Assembly: GCF_001884045.1 (NCBI RefSeq)
Contig: NZ_MACF01000093.1
Coordinates: forward strand, 1-64,000
Direction: 5' to 3'
From: Bacillus mobilis
GTDB taxonomy: Bacteria > Bacillota > Bacilli > Bacillales > Bacillaceae_G
DNA length: 64,000 nt
The notes under the pieces are model-generated. The model had not been told where the DNA came from, searched no databases, and saw only the letters and a list, made by a program, of their open reading frames with translations. Every line of letters begins with the position of its first letter. Positions within the stretch are counted from its first letter, which is position 1. Both the position numbers and the translations under genes were made by a program. Shown one piece after another: positions 22,391 to 30,967 of the stretch.

Positions 22391-22693
22391 AAAATAAGCT
22401 ATGTTTAATAGATTAAAAGTCATACATTTGTATGGCTTTTTAATTTGGAAATTAGGAGTGAAAAAGTGCATGGTATATTTTCTGAATATTTTTACTTTAA
22501 TTTATTTTAAAAGCCGGGTAATCCACTGGGATAAAGGCGTTTATAAAGGTTTTTACATGTAGTGAAATTGGCTTGTTCACTTGAAAGAACAAAAAATGTT
22601 TGTTAAGGTAGGGAACCATAAGCGAAAACAAGAAAATAGAAAAAGTCATCTTTCGAAATTTTGAATGGCTTATGTAACTAAGGGAGAGATTTG
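22391..22693. other. Intergenic region before putP
   Basis: Contains the terminator of the preceding gene (22415-22440) and a GC-richer patch at 22511-22541 that can fold as GCC...ATCC-ACT-GGGAT...GGC. I do not recognise it as a known riboswitch. No small gene is evident. Confidence 0.4.
22414..22442 (+). terminator. Terminator after the GltB-like gene
   Basis: Arms AAAAGTCATAC/GTATGGCTTTT with loop ATTT, then TTAATT. Confidence 0.85.
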
Positions 22694-24172
22694 GTGAAGA
22701 TTGAGATTATGGTTTCGCTTGCTATTTATATGGCAGGTATGTTGTATATCGGTTATTGGTCTTATAAGAAGACATCCGATTTATCAGATTATATGTTAGG
22801 CGGAAGGGGACTCGGTCCAGCAGTTACAGCTTTATCAGCTGGTGCTTCGGACATGAGTGGTTGGATGCTAATGGGATTACCTGGTGCGATGTATGCAACA
22901 GGATTATCAAGTGTATGGATTGCGATAGGTTTATTAATAGGTGCTTATGCAAACTATTTAATTATTGCCCCGCGTTTGCGAACGTATACAGAAGTGGCAA
23001 ATGATTCAATTACGATTCCAGACTTTCTAGAGAATCGATTTAAAGATCGTACGAAAATACTTCGCTTTGTCTCCGCTATCGTCATTTTAGTATTTTTCAC
23101 ATTTTATGCGTCGGCTGGTTTAGTATCAGGTGGACGTTTGTTTGAAAACTCTTTCAACCTAGATTATAAGATTGGTTTATTTGTAACTGTCGGTGTCGTA
23201 GTTGCTTATACACTATTCGGTGGTTTTTTAGCAGTAAGTTGGACCGACTTTGTGCAAGGATGTATTATGTTTATTGCTCTTGTATTAGTGCCAATTGTTG
23301 CTTTTACAGATGTGGGCGGTGTAACAGAAACATTCAATACAATTAAACAAGTTGATGCATCGCATTTAGATATGTTTAAAGGGACTACAATTCTTGGGAT
23401 TATTTCATTTTTAGCATGGGGTCTTGGGTATTTTGGTCAACCACATATTATTGTCCGCTTTATGGCGATTACTTCTATTAAAGATTTAAAAACTTCTCGT
23501 AGAATCGGTATCGGTTGGATGACGATTTCAATTATAGGTGCAATGCTTACTGGTCTAATTGGTATTGCTTATTACGCTAAAAATAATGCAACGTTACAAG
23601 ACCCAGAAATGGTCTTTGTAACATTCTCAAACATTTTATTCCACCCGTACATTACTGGGTTTTTATTATCAGCTATTTTGGCTTCGATTATGAGTAGTAT
23701 TTCCTCGCAATTACTTGTTATTTCAAGTGCAGTAACGGAAGATTTCTATAAAACATTTTTCCGTCGTGACGCAAGTGACAAAGAACTTGTATTTATCGGT
23801 AGGCTGTCAGTATTAGTAGTAGCTATGATTGCAGTTGCTTTAGCGTATCATCCAAGTGACACAATTCTAACACTTGTCGGTTATGCTTGGGCGGGATTTG
23901 GTTCAGCATTCGGACCCGCTATTTTATTAAGCTTATATTGGAAGAGAACGAACAAATGGGGCGTTCTTGCTGGGATGATTGTAGGTGCAGTAGTTGTAAT
24001 TACTTGGGTACAAATTCCAAGTTTAAAAGCAACTATGTATGAAATGGTACCTGGATTCTTCTGTAGCTTATTAGCTATTATTGTTGTAAGTTTATTAACG
24101 AAAGAACCAGTGAAAGCAATTCATCGTGAATTTAATGAGATGGAAGCCGTGTTGGAAGAGGAAACGAAATAA
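22694..24172 (+). CDS. putP: Sodium/proline symporter
   Basis: 492 residues from GTG 22694 (TTG at 22691 is also possible; GGGAGAG fits GTG better). Solute:sodium symporter family with about 12-13 hydrophobic segments. PutP signatures are clear: DYMLGGRGLGPAVTALSAGASDMSGWMLMG (positions about 34-63, here described by its key GASDMSGW), FGGFLAVSWTDFVQG, GLGYFGQPHI. It takes up L-proline with Na+ for osmoprotection or catabolism. No put catabolic genes adjoin it, so nutrition versus osmostress cannot be decided. It has its own terminator. Confidence 0.94.
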   Translation: MKIEIMVSLAIYMAGMLYIGYWSYKKTSDLSDYMLGGRGLGPAVTALSAGASDMSGWMLMGLPGAMYATGLSSVWIAIGLLIGAYANYLIIAPRLRTYTEVANDSITIPDFLENRFKDRTKILRFVSAIVILVFFTFYASAGLVSGGRLFENSFNLDYKIGLFVTVGVVVAYTLFGGFLAVSWTDFVQGCIMFIALVLVPIVAFTDVGGVTETFNTIKQVDASHLDMFKGTTILGIISFLAWGLGYFGQPHIIVRFMAITSIKDLKTSRRIGIGWMTISIIGAMLTGLIGIAYYAKNNATLQDPEMVFVTFSNILFHPYITGFLLSAILASIMSSISSQLLVISSAVTEDFYKTFFRRDASDKELVFIGRLSVLVVAMIAVALAYHPSDTILTLVGYAWAGFGSAFGPAILLSLYWKRTNKWGVLAGMIVGAVVVITWVQIPSLKATMYEMVPGFFCSLLAIIVVSLLTKEPVKAIHREFNEMEAVLEEETK

Positions 24173-24176
24173 ATTG

Positions 24177-24213
24177 CAAAGAGAGTAAACTAAATTGGTG
24201 TTTACTCTCTTTT
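24177..24213 (+). terminator. Terminator of putP
   Basis: Arms AAAGAGAGTAAAC/GTTTACTCTCTTT followed by TTAATT. Confidence 0.88.
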
Positions 24214-24239
24214 AATTAAAAATGAAAATAAGGAACTTG

Positions 24240-24268
24240 TTGACAACTAAAAGTAAGTAACTTATAAT
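24240..24268 (+). promoter_or_regulatory. Consensus sigma-A promoter
   Basis: TTGACA (24240-24245), 17-bp spacer, TATAAT (24263-24268): a perfect match to consensus. It points toward the mhqE-like gene, giving a leader of about 235 bases that contains both palindromes. Confidence 0.8.
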
Positions 24269-24336
24269 AAATTTAGGTTCAAGATAATTTGTGTTACGAA
24301 TAAAGATTTCAGATGGAGTAAATATTTTTTTGAGGG

Positions 24337-24356
24337 TTATCTCGAATTCGAGATAA
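24337..24356. promoter_or_regulatory. MhqR-like operator 1 (perfect palindrome)
   Basis: TTATCTCGAATTCGAGATAA is a perfect 20-bp palindrome. It matches the tATCTcgaAtTCgAGATa box known for the MarR-type repressor MhqR of B. subtilis, which controls mhqNOP, mhqED and azoR2. The genes downstream are mhqE- and mhqD-like, which supports the reading. Confidence 0.85.
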
Positions 24357-24395
24357 TTCCGATAAGTTAGATGTTGATGTGTAATTTTATAATTA

Positions 24396-24415
24396 ATATC
24401 TTGAATTCGAGATAA
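24396..24415. promoter_or_regulatory. MhqR-like operator 2
   Basis: ATATCTTGAATTCGAGATAA differs from the first palindrome at two positions. It lies three bases after a TATAAT at 24388-24393, so a second promoter under its control is possible. Confidence 0.75.
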
Positions 24416-24513
24416 AATCGTAACGATGGATTTTACTTTGCAGTATGGACAAAATGAATAATGAATTTGAATGTATAAAAGTTTTTAAAATGAAATAAAA
24501 AGGGGCGGAGAAA

Positions 24514-25458
24514 ATGGAAAAGAAAACGATGGGAATTCATCACATTACAGCAATCGTAGGACACCCACAAGAAAATGTAGATTTTTATGCTGGTCTGTTA
24601 GGTTTACGTTTAGTGAAACAAACAGTGAATTTTGATGATCCAGGCACGTACCATCTTTATTTTGGTAATGAAGGAGGGAAGCCCGGAACAATTATTACGT
24701 TTTTCCCATGGGCAGGTGCTCGTCAAGGCATTATTGGTGATGGTCAAGTAGGAATCACTTCTTATGTCGTACCAAAGGGCGCAATGGATTTTTGGGAAAA
24801 TAGATTAGAAAAATTTGATGTTTCGTATACAAAAATGACTCGATTTGGAGAACAGTATTTAGAATTTGATGATCCACATGGTTTGCATATAGAATTAGTT
24901 GAAAGAGAAGAAGGCGAATTAAATAATTGGAGTTTTGGAGAAGTTACACCAGAAGTAGCAATTAAAGGATTTGGCGGTGCTGTTCTTTTATCTGCACAAC
25001 CTCAAAAAACTGCTGAATTGTTAGAGCATGTTATGGGTCTTGAGAAAATTGGAGAAGAAGGTGAATTTGTTCGATTCCGTTCTTCTGCTGATATTGGAAA
25101 TATTATCGACTTGAGATTATCAAAAATCGGGCGTGGTCAAATGGGTGTTGGTACAGTTCATCATATTGCTTGGAGAGCGAGTGATGATGCTGATCAATTA
25201 GATTGGAAAGAGCGTGTGTCTCGTTTTGGATATCACGTAACGCCTGTACAAGATCGAAATTATTTTAACGCAATTTATTTTAGAGAACACGGCGAAATCT
25301 TATTTGAAATTGCAACAGACCCTCCTGGTTTCGCTCATGACGAATCGTTAGAGACGATGGGTGAGGAATTAAAGTTACCGGAGCAATATGAAACACATAG
25401 AAAACAAATTGAACAAACACTTTTACCATTTGAAGTGAGAAATTTAGACGAAAAGTGA
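24514..25458 (+). CDS. mhqE: Ring-cleaving dioxygenase of the MhqE/MhqO type (VOC superfamily)
   Basis: 314 residues: two vicinal-oxygen-chelate halves. The N-terminal MGIHHITAIVGHPQENVDFYAG is the hallmark of this family, with His in GIHHITA as a metal ligand. In the second half, TVHHIAWRASDDADQL supplies another, and GEILFEIATDPPGF ends the site. The orthologous B. subtilis proteins are induced by hydroquinones and catechol through MhqR and are thought to open quinone/hydroquinone rings. The two MhqR-like palindromes upstream and the mhqD-like gene 19 bases downstream make this the mhqED pair. Naming as mhqE rather than mhqO or mhqA rests on gene order. Confidence 0.88.
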   Translation: MEKKTMGIHHITAIVGHPQENVDFYAGLLGLRLVKQTVNFDDPGTYHLYFGNEGGKPGTIITFFPWAGARQGIIGDGQVGITSYVVPKGAMDFWENRLEKFDVSYTKMTRFGEQYLEFDDPHGLHIELVEREEGELNNWSFGEVTPEVAIKGFGGAVLLSAQPQKTAELLEHVMGLEKIGEEGEFVRFRSSADIGNIIDLRLSKIGRGQMGVGTVHHIAWRASDDADQLDWKERVSRFGYHVTPVQDRNYFNAIYFREHGEILFEIATDPPGFAHDESLETMGEELKLPEQYETHRKQIEQTLLPFEVRNLDEK

Positions 25459-25477
25459 TTGAAAGGGGAAAAAGATT

Positions 25478-26086
25478 ATGATGAAACATGTTTTTCAAAA
25501 AGGAAAAGATACGTCAAAACCAGTGTTGTTATTACTGCATGGTACAGGTGGTAATGAATTAGATTTATTACCACTTGCAGAAATAGTTGATCCGGAAGCA
25601 TCTGTATTAAGTGTTAGGGGAAATGTATTAGAAAATGGCATGCCACGTTTCTTCCGTAGATTGGCAGAAGGCATTTTTGATGAAGAAGATTTGATTTTCC
25701 GTACGAAGGAATTAAATGAGTTTTTAGATGAAGCTGCAAAAACATATGAATTTGATAGAAATAACATTGTAGCTATCGGTTATTCAAATGGAGCAAACAT
25801 TGCTGCAAGCTTATTATTCCATTACGAAAATGCATTAAAAGGCGCTGTGCTCCATCACCCAATGGTGCCTAGAAGAGGAACACAATTACCTAATTTAGCA
25901 GGGAAATCCGTGTTTATTGCTGCTGGGACAAATGATCCGATTTGTTCATCAGCAGAGTCAGAGGAATTGAAGGCATTATTAGAAAGTGCAACTGCAAACG
26001 TAACAATGCACTGGGAAAATAGAGGGCATCAATTAACAATGGGTGAAGTAGAAAAAGCAAAAGAATGGTATGACAAAGCACTTTAA
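25478..26086 (+). CDS. mhqD: Carboxylesterase/phospholipase-like alpha/beta hydrolase
   Basis: 202 residues. Typical of the small alpha/beta-hydrolase family: LLLHGTGGNELDLLPLAE (oxyanion loop), nucleophile serine in AIGYSNGANIAASLL, acidic residue in AAGTNDPICSS and histidine in NRGHQLTMGEVEKA. The family is usually labelled carboxylesterase or phospholipase/lysophospholipase. AAAGGGG precedes the ATG. Co-transcribed with the dioxygenase and thereby probably derepressed by quinones. The exact ester substrate is unknown. Confidence 0.88.
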   Translation: MMKHVFQKGKDTSKPVLLLLHGTGGNELDLLPLAEIVDPEASVLSVRGNVLENGMPRFFRRLAEGIFDEEDLIFRTKELNEFLDEAAKTYEFDRNNIVAIGYSNGANIAASLLFHYENALKGAVLHHPMVPRRGTQLPNLAGKSVFIAAGTNDPICSSAESEELKALLESATANVTMHWENRGHQLTMGEVEKAKEWYDKAL

Positions 26087-26125
26087 AAAAGAAGCATCTG
26101 CTAACAATTAGCAGATGCTTCTTTT
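26087..26125. terminator. Bidirectional terminator
   Basis: 18-bp arms AAAAGAAGCATCTGCTAA/TTAGCAGATGCTTCTTTT with loop CAA, between the convergent mhqD-like gene and the sensor kinase. Confidence 0.93.
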
Positions 26126-26130
26126 ATTAT

Positions 26131-27663
26131 TTACGACTGAATCGCAAGATGAGATGAAGAAAGTGGCAATTGAATATCAACGATTGTACCTTGATTTAAT
26201 TCGCTTGAAATGTGTAATTTACCATGATGTTCCTCAATTATTTTGTAACACATCATTAATCCTAGTCCAGTTCCTTTTTCTTTTAAACTATAAAACGGTT
26301 CGCCTAGACGAGAGATACGATCTTCTGGGATACCGCAACCTTCATCAATAATCCGTATTAAAATGAAAGTATCATCAAATGGTTTTGTTTGGATGTAAAT
26401 ATTTCCGCCATTTGGCATCGCTTCTATCGCATTTTTTAATATGTTTATAAAAACTTGTTTTAATTGGTTACCATCACACTGAATATCATGTTTGTAATCA
26501 AAATGATCCATAATGATATGGACACTATGCATAATAGCAGTTGGTAAAATAAATGTAACTACTTCTTCAATTAAAGTTTGTATGTTACAAGTTTGGATAG
26601 ATAATACTTGTGGTTTAGACATCGCCATAAATTGACTTGTAATAGATTCCATCTGTGAAATCTCACTTAACATAACATCGATATACCATTTCTGCTCCTC
26701 ATTGATTTCAGGGAGTAGCAATGTTAGAAAACCTTTTAGAGAAGTGAGTGGATTTCGAATTTCATGGGCAATTCCAGCTGTCAGTTGTCCGACTACTGCG
26801 AGCTTTTCTGATTTTCGTAATAACTTTTCTGTTTCTTTAAGTTCGGTAACGTCTCTACCCATTACGATAAGACCCTTACGCGAGCCGTCAGGATGATAGA
26901 GAGGAACTTTCGATATACTTAAGATTAAGTCGAAATCATCTCTATGAATAATAAATTCCTCACCATGAAGAATTTGTCTTTGTTGCCACGCTAGTTCATC
27001 AACTTCTTCACAATGTAAAAAAGCTTCTCGGTACGCTTCATTATATTGAATGAGTTCACTATCTTTTTTCCCGTGGTAAGGTACATGGTGGAAATTGAAG
27101 CAAGAAAGTGCGTAATCATTTGCTTCAAGCCAGCGCCCTTCATGATCCTTAAATATAACGAACGCAGGCATGGAGTTCACTAATGTACGTAATCTCTTCT
27201 CGCTTTCTTTTAGCATGTTCTCAATTCTTTCTGATTTTTCAAGAGGCTTCATAATGGCATATACGCCAGTTAGACGATTTTGGACAAATATAGGAACTAG
27301 TTTAGTCACGACGTCTAATAAGAATCCATTTTTATGATAAATAGATAACATATACTCTTGTTGATTATCCGCTTTAGTATTCTTTATATTTTGTAATACT
27401 TGCTCAGAAATATGAGCTTCTAAAATAGAGGTAATATTTTTCTGTTCTAATTCTAAAGAAGTGTAACCTAATATTCTTTCGACAGAAGGGTTCGTATGTA
27501 GAATAACTCCCTCTAAGTTCAATGAAATAATACTATCAGGATTGTGCTCGAACAGAGATGCGTACATTTCTGCTGAAGAACGATCTTGTATATGGTTTCG
27601 CAAACGTCCAGAAATGTTCAGATGACGTTTTCTTTGAAATGATGAATATTTTTTACGACTCAT
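26131..27663 (-). CDS. PAS-domain sensor histidine kinase
   Basis: 510 residues from ATG 27663, chosen for GGAGG seven bases upstream (an ATG six codons earlier overlaps that site). No transmembrane segment. Two or three PAS domains (about residues 25-140 with NPDSIISLNLEGVILHTNPS, about 155-275 with PAFVIFKDHEGRWLEAN) precede a HisKA domain with the phosphorylatable His300 in GIAHEIRNPLTSLKG. The ATPase domain has N-box NILKNAIEAMPNGG, G1 DEGCGIPE and G2 EKGTGLGL. The organisation resembles soluble sporulation kinases (KinA/KinE type). No response regulator adjoins, so it is an orphan, perhaps feeding the phosphorelay; that role is inference. Confidence 0.9.
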   Translation of the reverse strand: MSRKKYSSFQRKRHLNISGRLRNHIQDRSSAEMYASLFEHNPDSIISLNLEGVILHTNPSVERILGYTSLELEQKNITSILEAHISEQVLQNIKNTKADNQQEYMLSIYHKNGFLLDVVTKLVPIFVQNRLTGVYAIMKPLEKSERIENMLKESEKRLRTLVNSMPAFVIFKDHEGRWLEANDYALSCFNFHHVPYHGKKDSELIQYNEAYREAFLHCEEVDELAWQQRQILHGEEFIIHRDDFDLILSISKVPLYHPDGSRKGLIVMGRDVTELKETEKLLRKSEKLAVVGQLTAGIAHEIRNPLTSLKGFLTLLLPEINEEQKWYIDVMLSEISQMESITSQFMAMSKPQVLSIQTCNIQTLIEEVVTFILPTAIMHSVHIIMDHFDYKHDIQCDGNQLKQVFINILKNAIEAMPNGGNIYIQTKPFDDTFILIRIIDEGCGIPEDRISRLGEPFYSLKEKGTGLGLMMCYKIIEEHHGKLHISSELNQGTIVDIQLPLSSSHLAIQS

Positions 27664-27898
27664 AATAGTTCCTCCGTACAAATAGCATCTAAAAAGATTT
27701 GTCTATTCATAACTATAATATAGATGCAATGTATATTTCTATAAAAAATGGAAGTTATATAATAAATTTTGTTTTCTTTATTTTGGAAAAGTGCGTATAG
27801 GGTGGTAATAAGGGGAGCTTATATTGTTTTATAAAGCATTTGTAAGTTACAGGAGTAGGTTTTCCTTATAATATTAGGATAGAAGAGGGGGAGAGAAA

Positions 27899-28270
27899 AT
27901 GAGAAATTATATTCAAGGTATTGATCATGTACAAGTAGCTGCGCCTGTAGGGTGTGAAGAAGAAGCACGAGATTTTTATAGTAATAAAATTGGTATGGAG
28001 GAAATCCCGAAGCCAGAGGAATTAAAGAAGCGCGGTGGCTGTTGGTTTAAGTGTGGAAATCAAGAGATTCATATTGGAGTTGAGCAAAACTTCAATCCAG
28101 CTAAAAAAGCGCATCCGGCTTTTTATGTTTTAAAAATTGATGAATTTAAAGAAGAGTTAATAAAGCAAGGTATTGAAGTAATAGATGATCATGCACGACC
28201 AGATGTAATTAGATTTTATGTGTCAGATCCGTTCGGAAATCGAATTGAATTTATGGAAAATAAAAACTAG
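27899..28270 (+). CDS. VOC (glyoxalase/bleomycin-resistance) family protein
   Basis: 123 residues, a single vicinal-oxygen-chelate domain pair. Putative metal ligands are His in QGIDHVQVAAP, His in QEIHIGVEQ and the glutamate of DPFGNRIEFME. The site is GGGGGAGAG before ATG. Substrate not identifiable; such small proteins include lyases, dioxygenases and drug-binding proteins. Monocistronic with its own terminator overlapping the convergent YitT gene end. Confidence 0.85.
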   Translation: MRNYIQGIDHVQVAAPVGCEEEARDFYSNKIGMEEIPKPEELKKRGGCWFKCGNQEIHIGVEQNFNPAKKAHPAFYVLKIDEFKEELIKQGIEVIDDHARPDVIRFYVSDPFGNRIEFMENKN

Positions 28271-28292
28271 GTAGAAATCCACCTAGTTTTTT
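28261..28292. terminator. Bidirectional terminator
   Basis: Arms AAAAACTAGGT/ACCTAGTTTTT. It covers the VOC stop codon and reaches the end of the convergent YitT gene. Confidence 0.88.
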
Positions 28293-29100
28293 AACCTTTT
28301 CTAAACAATCCTAATACTTCAACCGTTTCTGTAATGTTAACGAATGCATGAGGATCAATTTCAGAAATTGTTAATTTCATACTTGCTAATTCTTCACGAG
28401 AAACGACTGTCATAAGTACACGTTTCTTTTCGCTGGAATAAGCACCTTCGCCATCAAGTAATGTAATTCCACGTACAACAGTTGAAAGAAGTTGTTTTTT
28501 CATTTTTTCTGCTTCATTTGTTACAATCATAAGTGTAACCTTCCGATGTTTCGTATGAATAGCATCGATAACTTTACCAGTTACATAAATGGAAAGTAAG
28601 CTTGTAAGAGCAACATCCCAAGTGAAGAAGAATCCTGCAATGATTACAACGACTGCATTTAAAATAATAAGGAATCCGCCAAGTTTAATGTCACGTTTGC
28701 GAGACAACAACATACCGATAATATCAAATCCACCAGTTGATCCATTACAGTTAAAAACAAGACCGATACCAGCTCCGGCAATGACACCACCAAAGATAGA
28801 TGATAAAAGTGGATCTGTTGCTACGACTTTCACTGGAACATAGTATAATGCAACAGATAATACAATAACAGAGATAACAGTGTTAAAAATTACTTTTTTT
28901 CCAAGACCTATGTATCCTAAAATAAGGATAGGTAAGTTTAATACGAAGTTAATAATACCTGTGTTTACAGGAGTTACAATCCCTAAAATAATAGCAATTC
29001 CGCCAATTCCACTACTTAAAATTTTGTGGGGGATAAGGAAAAGATTAAAGGCAATTGCAATAATAATAGAACCAATAATAACACCAAGAAATCTGACCAT
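28291..29100 (-). CDS. YitT family membrane protein (DUF161/DUF2179)
   Basis: 269 residues from ATG 29100 (MVRFLGVIIGSIIIAIAFNL), behind AAGGACGGGAAAG. A longer frame from 29130 lacks a ribosome site. Five to six hydrophobic segments cover residues 1-185, including GSTGGFDIIGMLLSRK. A soluble C-terminal DUF2179 domain follows with TVVRGITLLDGEGAYS and RVLMTVVSREELASM. Members are common in Bacillus with several paralogues. Transport function is suspected but unproven. Confidence 0.88.
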   Translation of the reverse strand: MVRFLGVIIGSIIIAIAFNLFLIPHKILSSGIGGIAIILGIVTPVNTGIINFVLNLPILILGYIGLGKKVIFNTVISVIVLSVALYYVPVKVVATDPLLSSIFGGVIAGAGIGLVFNCNGSTGGFDIIGMLLSRKRDIKLGGFLIILNAVVVIIAGFFFTWDVALTSLLSIYVTGKVIDAIHTKHRKVTLMIVTNEAEKMKKQLLSTVVRGITLLDGEGAYSSEKKRVLMTVVSREELASMKLTISEIDPHAFVNITETVEVLGLFRKG

Positions 29101-29244
29101 CTCTTTCCCGTCCTTCACTAAAAAATTCATATTATTTCAAGATTATATATGATATTGAAAGTTTTGGGTAAAAACAGTTTATTTCGGAAAATTAGATTAA
29201 TCAAAAGAATTCGAGTATTTTATCATTTGAAAGGGGATACAGTT

Positions 29245-30048
29245 GTGAAGATAAAAACATATCAACAGAAAAGCCCGTTGAAGCAAGAATGTGAGGATTC
29301 TTATTTTTGTAATGAAGAAAAAAAGATTTATGGTGTATGTGATGGGGCAACACCACTCGTCCCGTTTCATGATGAAAAGGGACATAATGGAGCATACATC
29401 GCTTCACATTTATTTGCAAGTTATTTTGCTTCATTACGCGAAACTCATAGTTTACCAGTTGCCGTCGCAAAAGCAAATGAAGCATTGCAAAGCAAAATGT
29501 TAGAATATGAAGTAGACACAAGAAAGAAAGAGCATTTGTGGTGTACATGTATCGCGGCCGTTCAAATAGATGGTGAGAAAATCGAATATGTACAGTTAGG
29601 GGACTGTATGATTGTCGCAATACTTCAAAATGGAACGATGCAAGTATTAACGAAAGACACAGTCGAAGGAATTAGTAAACGAGCAAAAAAGAAGAGAGAA
29701 GAAGATCGTAAAAAAGGGTTATCTGTACCAGAAGAACATGTTTTTCAAGATGTGAAAGAACAGTTAAAATACAATCGTTATCTTGCAAATATACAGGATG
29801 GATATTCCGTTGCAAATGGAATGAAAGAAGCGATACATTATTTACAACATGGGGAATTACATATAGATGAAGTGAGCGGGATTTTTATTTGTTCAGACGG
29901 ATTATTTCACCCAGATTGGCCACTCGAACAAACTGTTGCATATATAAGAAAGAATAGTATAAGTGAATATATAGCAATTATTGAAGAACTAGAAGGGAAA
30001 AAGAGAATAAGGCCAGATGATAAAACAATCATGATCATTGATTTGTAA
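29245..30048 (+). CDS. PP2C-type protein phosphatase domain protein
   Basis: 267 residues from GTG 29245, selected because AAGGGGA lies seven bases upstream and the family's first motif follows directly. Acidic metal-binding motifs of PP2C phosphatases are visible: CEDSYF, YGVCDGATPLVPF, VQLGDCMIVA, FICSDGLFHPDW and PDDKTIMIIDL. The usual GxGG after the second aspartate is replaced by GAT, so it is a divergent member. It would dephosphorylate Ser/Thr on an unknown partner. The next gene starts 13 bases after its stop. Confidence 0.75.
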   Translation: MKIKTYQQKSPLKQECEDSYFCNEEKKIYGVCDGATPLVPFHDEKGHNGAYIASHLFASYFASLRETHSLPVAVAKANEALQSKMLEYEVDTRKKEHLWCTCIAAVQIDGEKIEYVQLGDCMIVAILQNGTMQVLTKDTVEGISKRAKKKREEDRKKGLSVPEEHVFQDVKEQLKYNRYLANIQDGYSVANGMKEAIHYLQHGELHIDEVSGIFICSDGLFHPDWPLEQTVAYIRKNSISEYIAIIEELEGKKRIRPDDKTIMIIDL

Positions 30049-30061
30049 GGAGGACGTTCAA

Positions 30062-30514
30062 ATGGAAATTAAATGTGTTAATTTAACATTTCAAGATGAA
30101 TTAGTTCCTTTAGAAACAGTAAATAAACTGATTATTCACCACACATCCGAAGATGGATGGGATGTGTATAAAACACATGAATTTCATCAAAAAGTAAGAG
30201 GGTGGAGCGGGATCGGTTATAACTATTTTATTGAAGAAGATGGAACTGTAGTTGAAGGACGAGGTTTACATATTGGAGCACATGCGAAAGATAATAATAG
30301 AGATACAATTGGAATATGCATAACGGGTAATTTTGATAAATATGATCCAACTATTGCACAAATGAATGCATTATATTTTTTATGTAAAATGTTTATGAGG
30401 CAGTTTGCTATAAAGAAAGAAAATATACTAGGTCATAGGGAGTTAGAAGGAGTTACAAAAAGTTGTCCTGGCAGTCGATTTTCTATGGTAGAGTTAAGAA
30501 ACGAACTATCTTAA
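30062..30514 (+). CDS. N-acetylmuramoyl-L-alanine amidase (amidase_2/PGRP fold)
   Basis: 150 residues from ATG 30062 with AAGGAGG upstream. It has the amidase_2 fold: LIIHHTSEDGWDVYK (first Zn ligand His), GIGYNYFIEEDGTVVEGRG, and ENILGHRELEGVTKSCPGSRF, carrying the second His and the Cys ligand. Its target would be the muramoyl-alanine bond of peptidoglycan. There is no signal peptide and no cell-wall-binding domain, so it is either cytosolic (muropeptide turnover) or released by another route such as mother-cell lysis. Forms a tight cluster with the PP2C-like and DUF2164 genes. Confidence 0.87.
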   Translation: MEIKCVNLTFQDELVPLETVNKLIIHHTSEDGWDVYKTHEFHQKVRGWSGIGYNYFIEEDGTVVEGRGLHIGAHAKDNNRDTIGICITGNFDKYDPTIAQMNALYFLCKMFMRQFAIKKENILGHRELEGVTKSCPGSRFSMVELRNELS

Positions 30515-30531
30515 ATATAGAGGAGTAAGAA

Positions 30532-30783
30532 ATGATGATGAATATAAAAATACCAAATGATAAAAAAGAAGAGCTTGTAGCACAAATTCAGCAATTTTTC
30601 GTTGAAGAAGATTTAGATGAAATTGGGCGTTTCCAAGCAGAGCGTTTAATTGAAGAAATGATTAAATTAGTAGGACCGTTTGCATACAATCAAGCAATAG
30701 GAGACGCTAGAAAGCTTGTAACAGAGAAACTATCTAATATTGAAGAAGATTTGTATGTGTTAGAGAAGAGTGAAGGGAAGTAA
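30532..30783 (+). CDS. DUF2164 family protein
   Basis: 83 residues. The pattern IKIPNDKKEELVAQIQQFF, EEDLDEIGRFQAERLIEEM and PFAYNQAIGDAR is that of DUF2164, a small helical family without known function. GAGGAG precedes a run of three in-frame ATGs at 30532-30540, and the true start may be any of them. It lies 17 bases after the amidase gene and probably shares its transcript. Confidence 0.82.
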   Translation: MMMNIKIPNDKKEELVAQIQQFFVEEDLDEIGRFQAERLIEEMIKLVGPFAYNQAIGDARKLVTEKLSNIEEDLYVLEKSEGK

Positions 30784-30813
30784 ACTTTCGCCAATTATAA
30801 AATAAGTATTTGC

Positions 30814-30863
30814 CACGGCTTCTTTCCAATGTTTTGTTTGGAAAAGGCCGTGAAATTGTTTTT
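30814..30863 (+). terminator. Terminator after the DUF2164 gene
   Basis: CACGGC...TTTCCAA pairs with TTTGGAA...GGCCGTG, followed shortly by TTGTTTTT. Confidence 0.7.
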
Positions 30864-30913
30864 GACCATATAAAATAAACCTTTTCTTTTTTACCAAAAG
30901 GGACCCCAGAATT

Positions 30914-30967
30914 AAAAAAACGTTATTCTTTCTTAACAAGCTAGATGAGAAAGAATAACGTTTTTTT
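30914..30967. terminator. Second strong terminator-like hairpin
   Basis: Long arms AAAAACGTTATTCTTTCT/AGAAAGAATAACGTTTTT. No gene ends between it and the first terminator, so it may act as a back-up or belong to a minus-strand or small transcript. Confidence 0.8.

Larger units (their letters stand above)
24173..24513. promoter_or_regulatory. Control region of the mhq-type operon
   Basis: 341 bases holding the putP terminator, a consensus sigma-A promoter and two MhqR-like palindromes (listed separately). A third degenerate half-site, GGTTCAAGATAA, lies at 24276-24287 just after the promoter -10. Confidence 0.7.
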
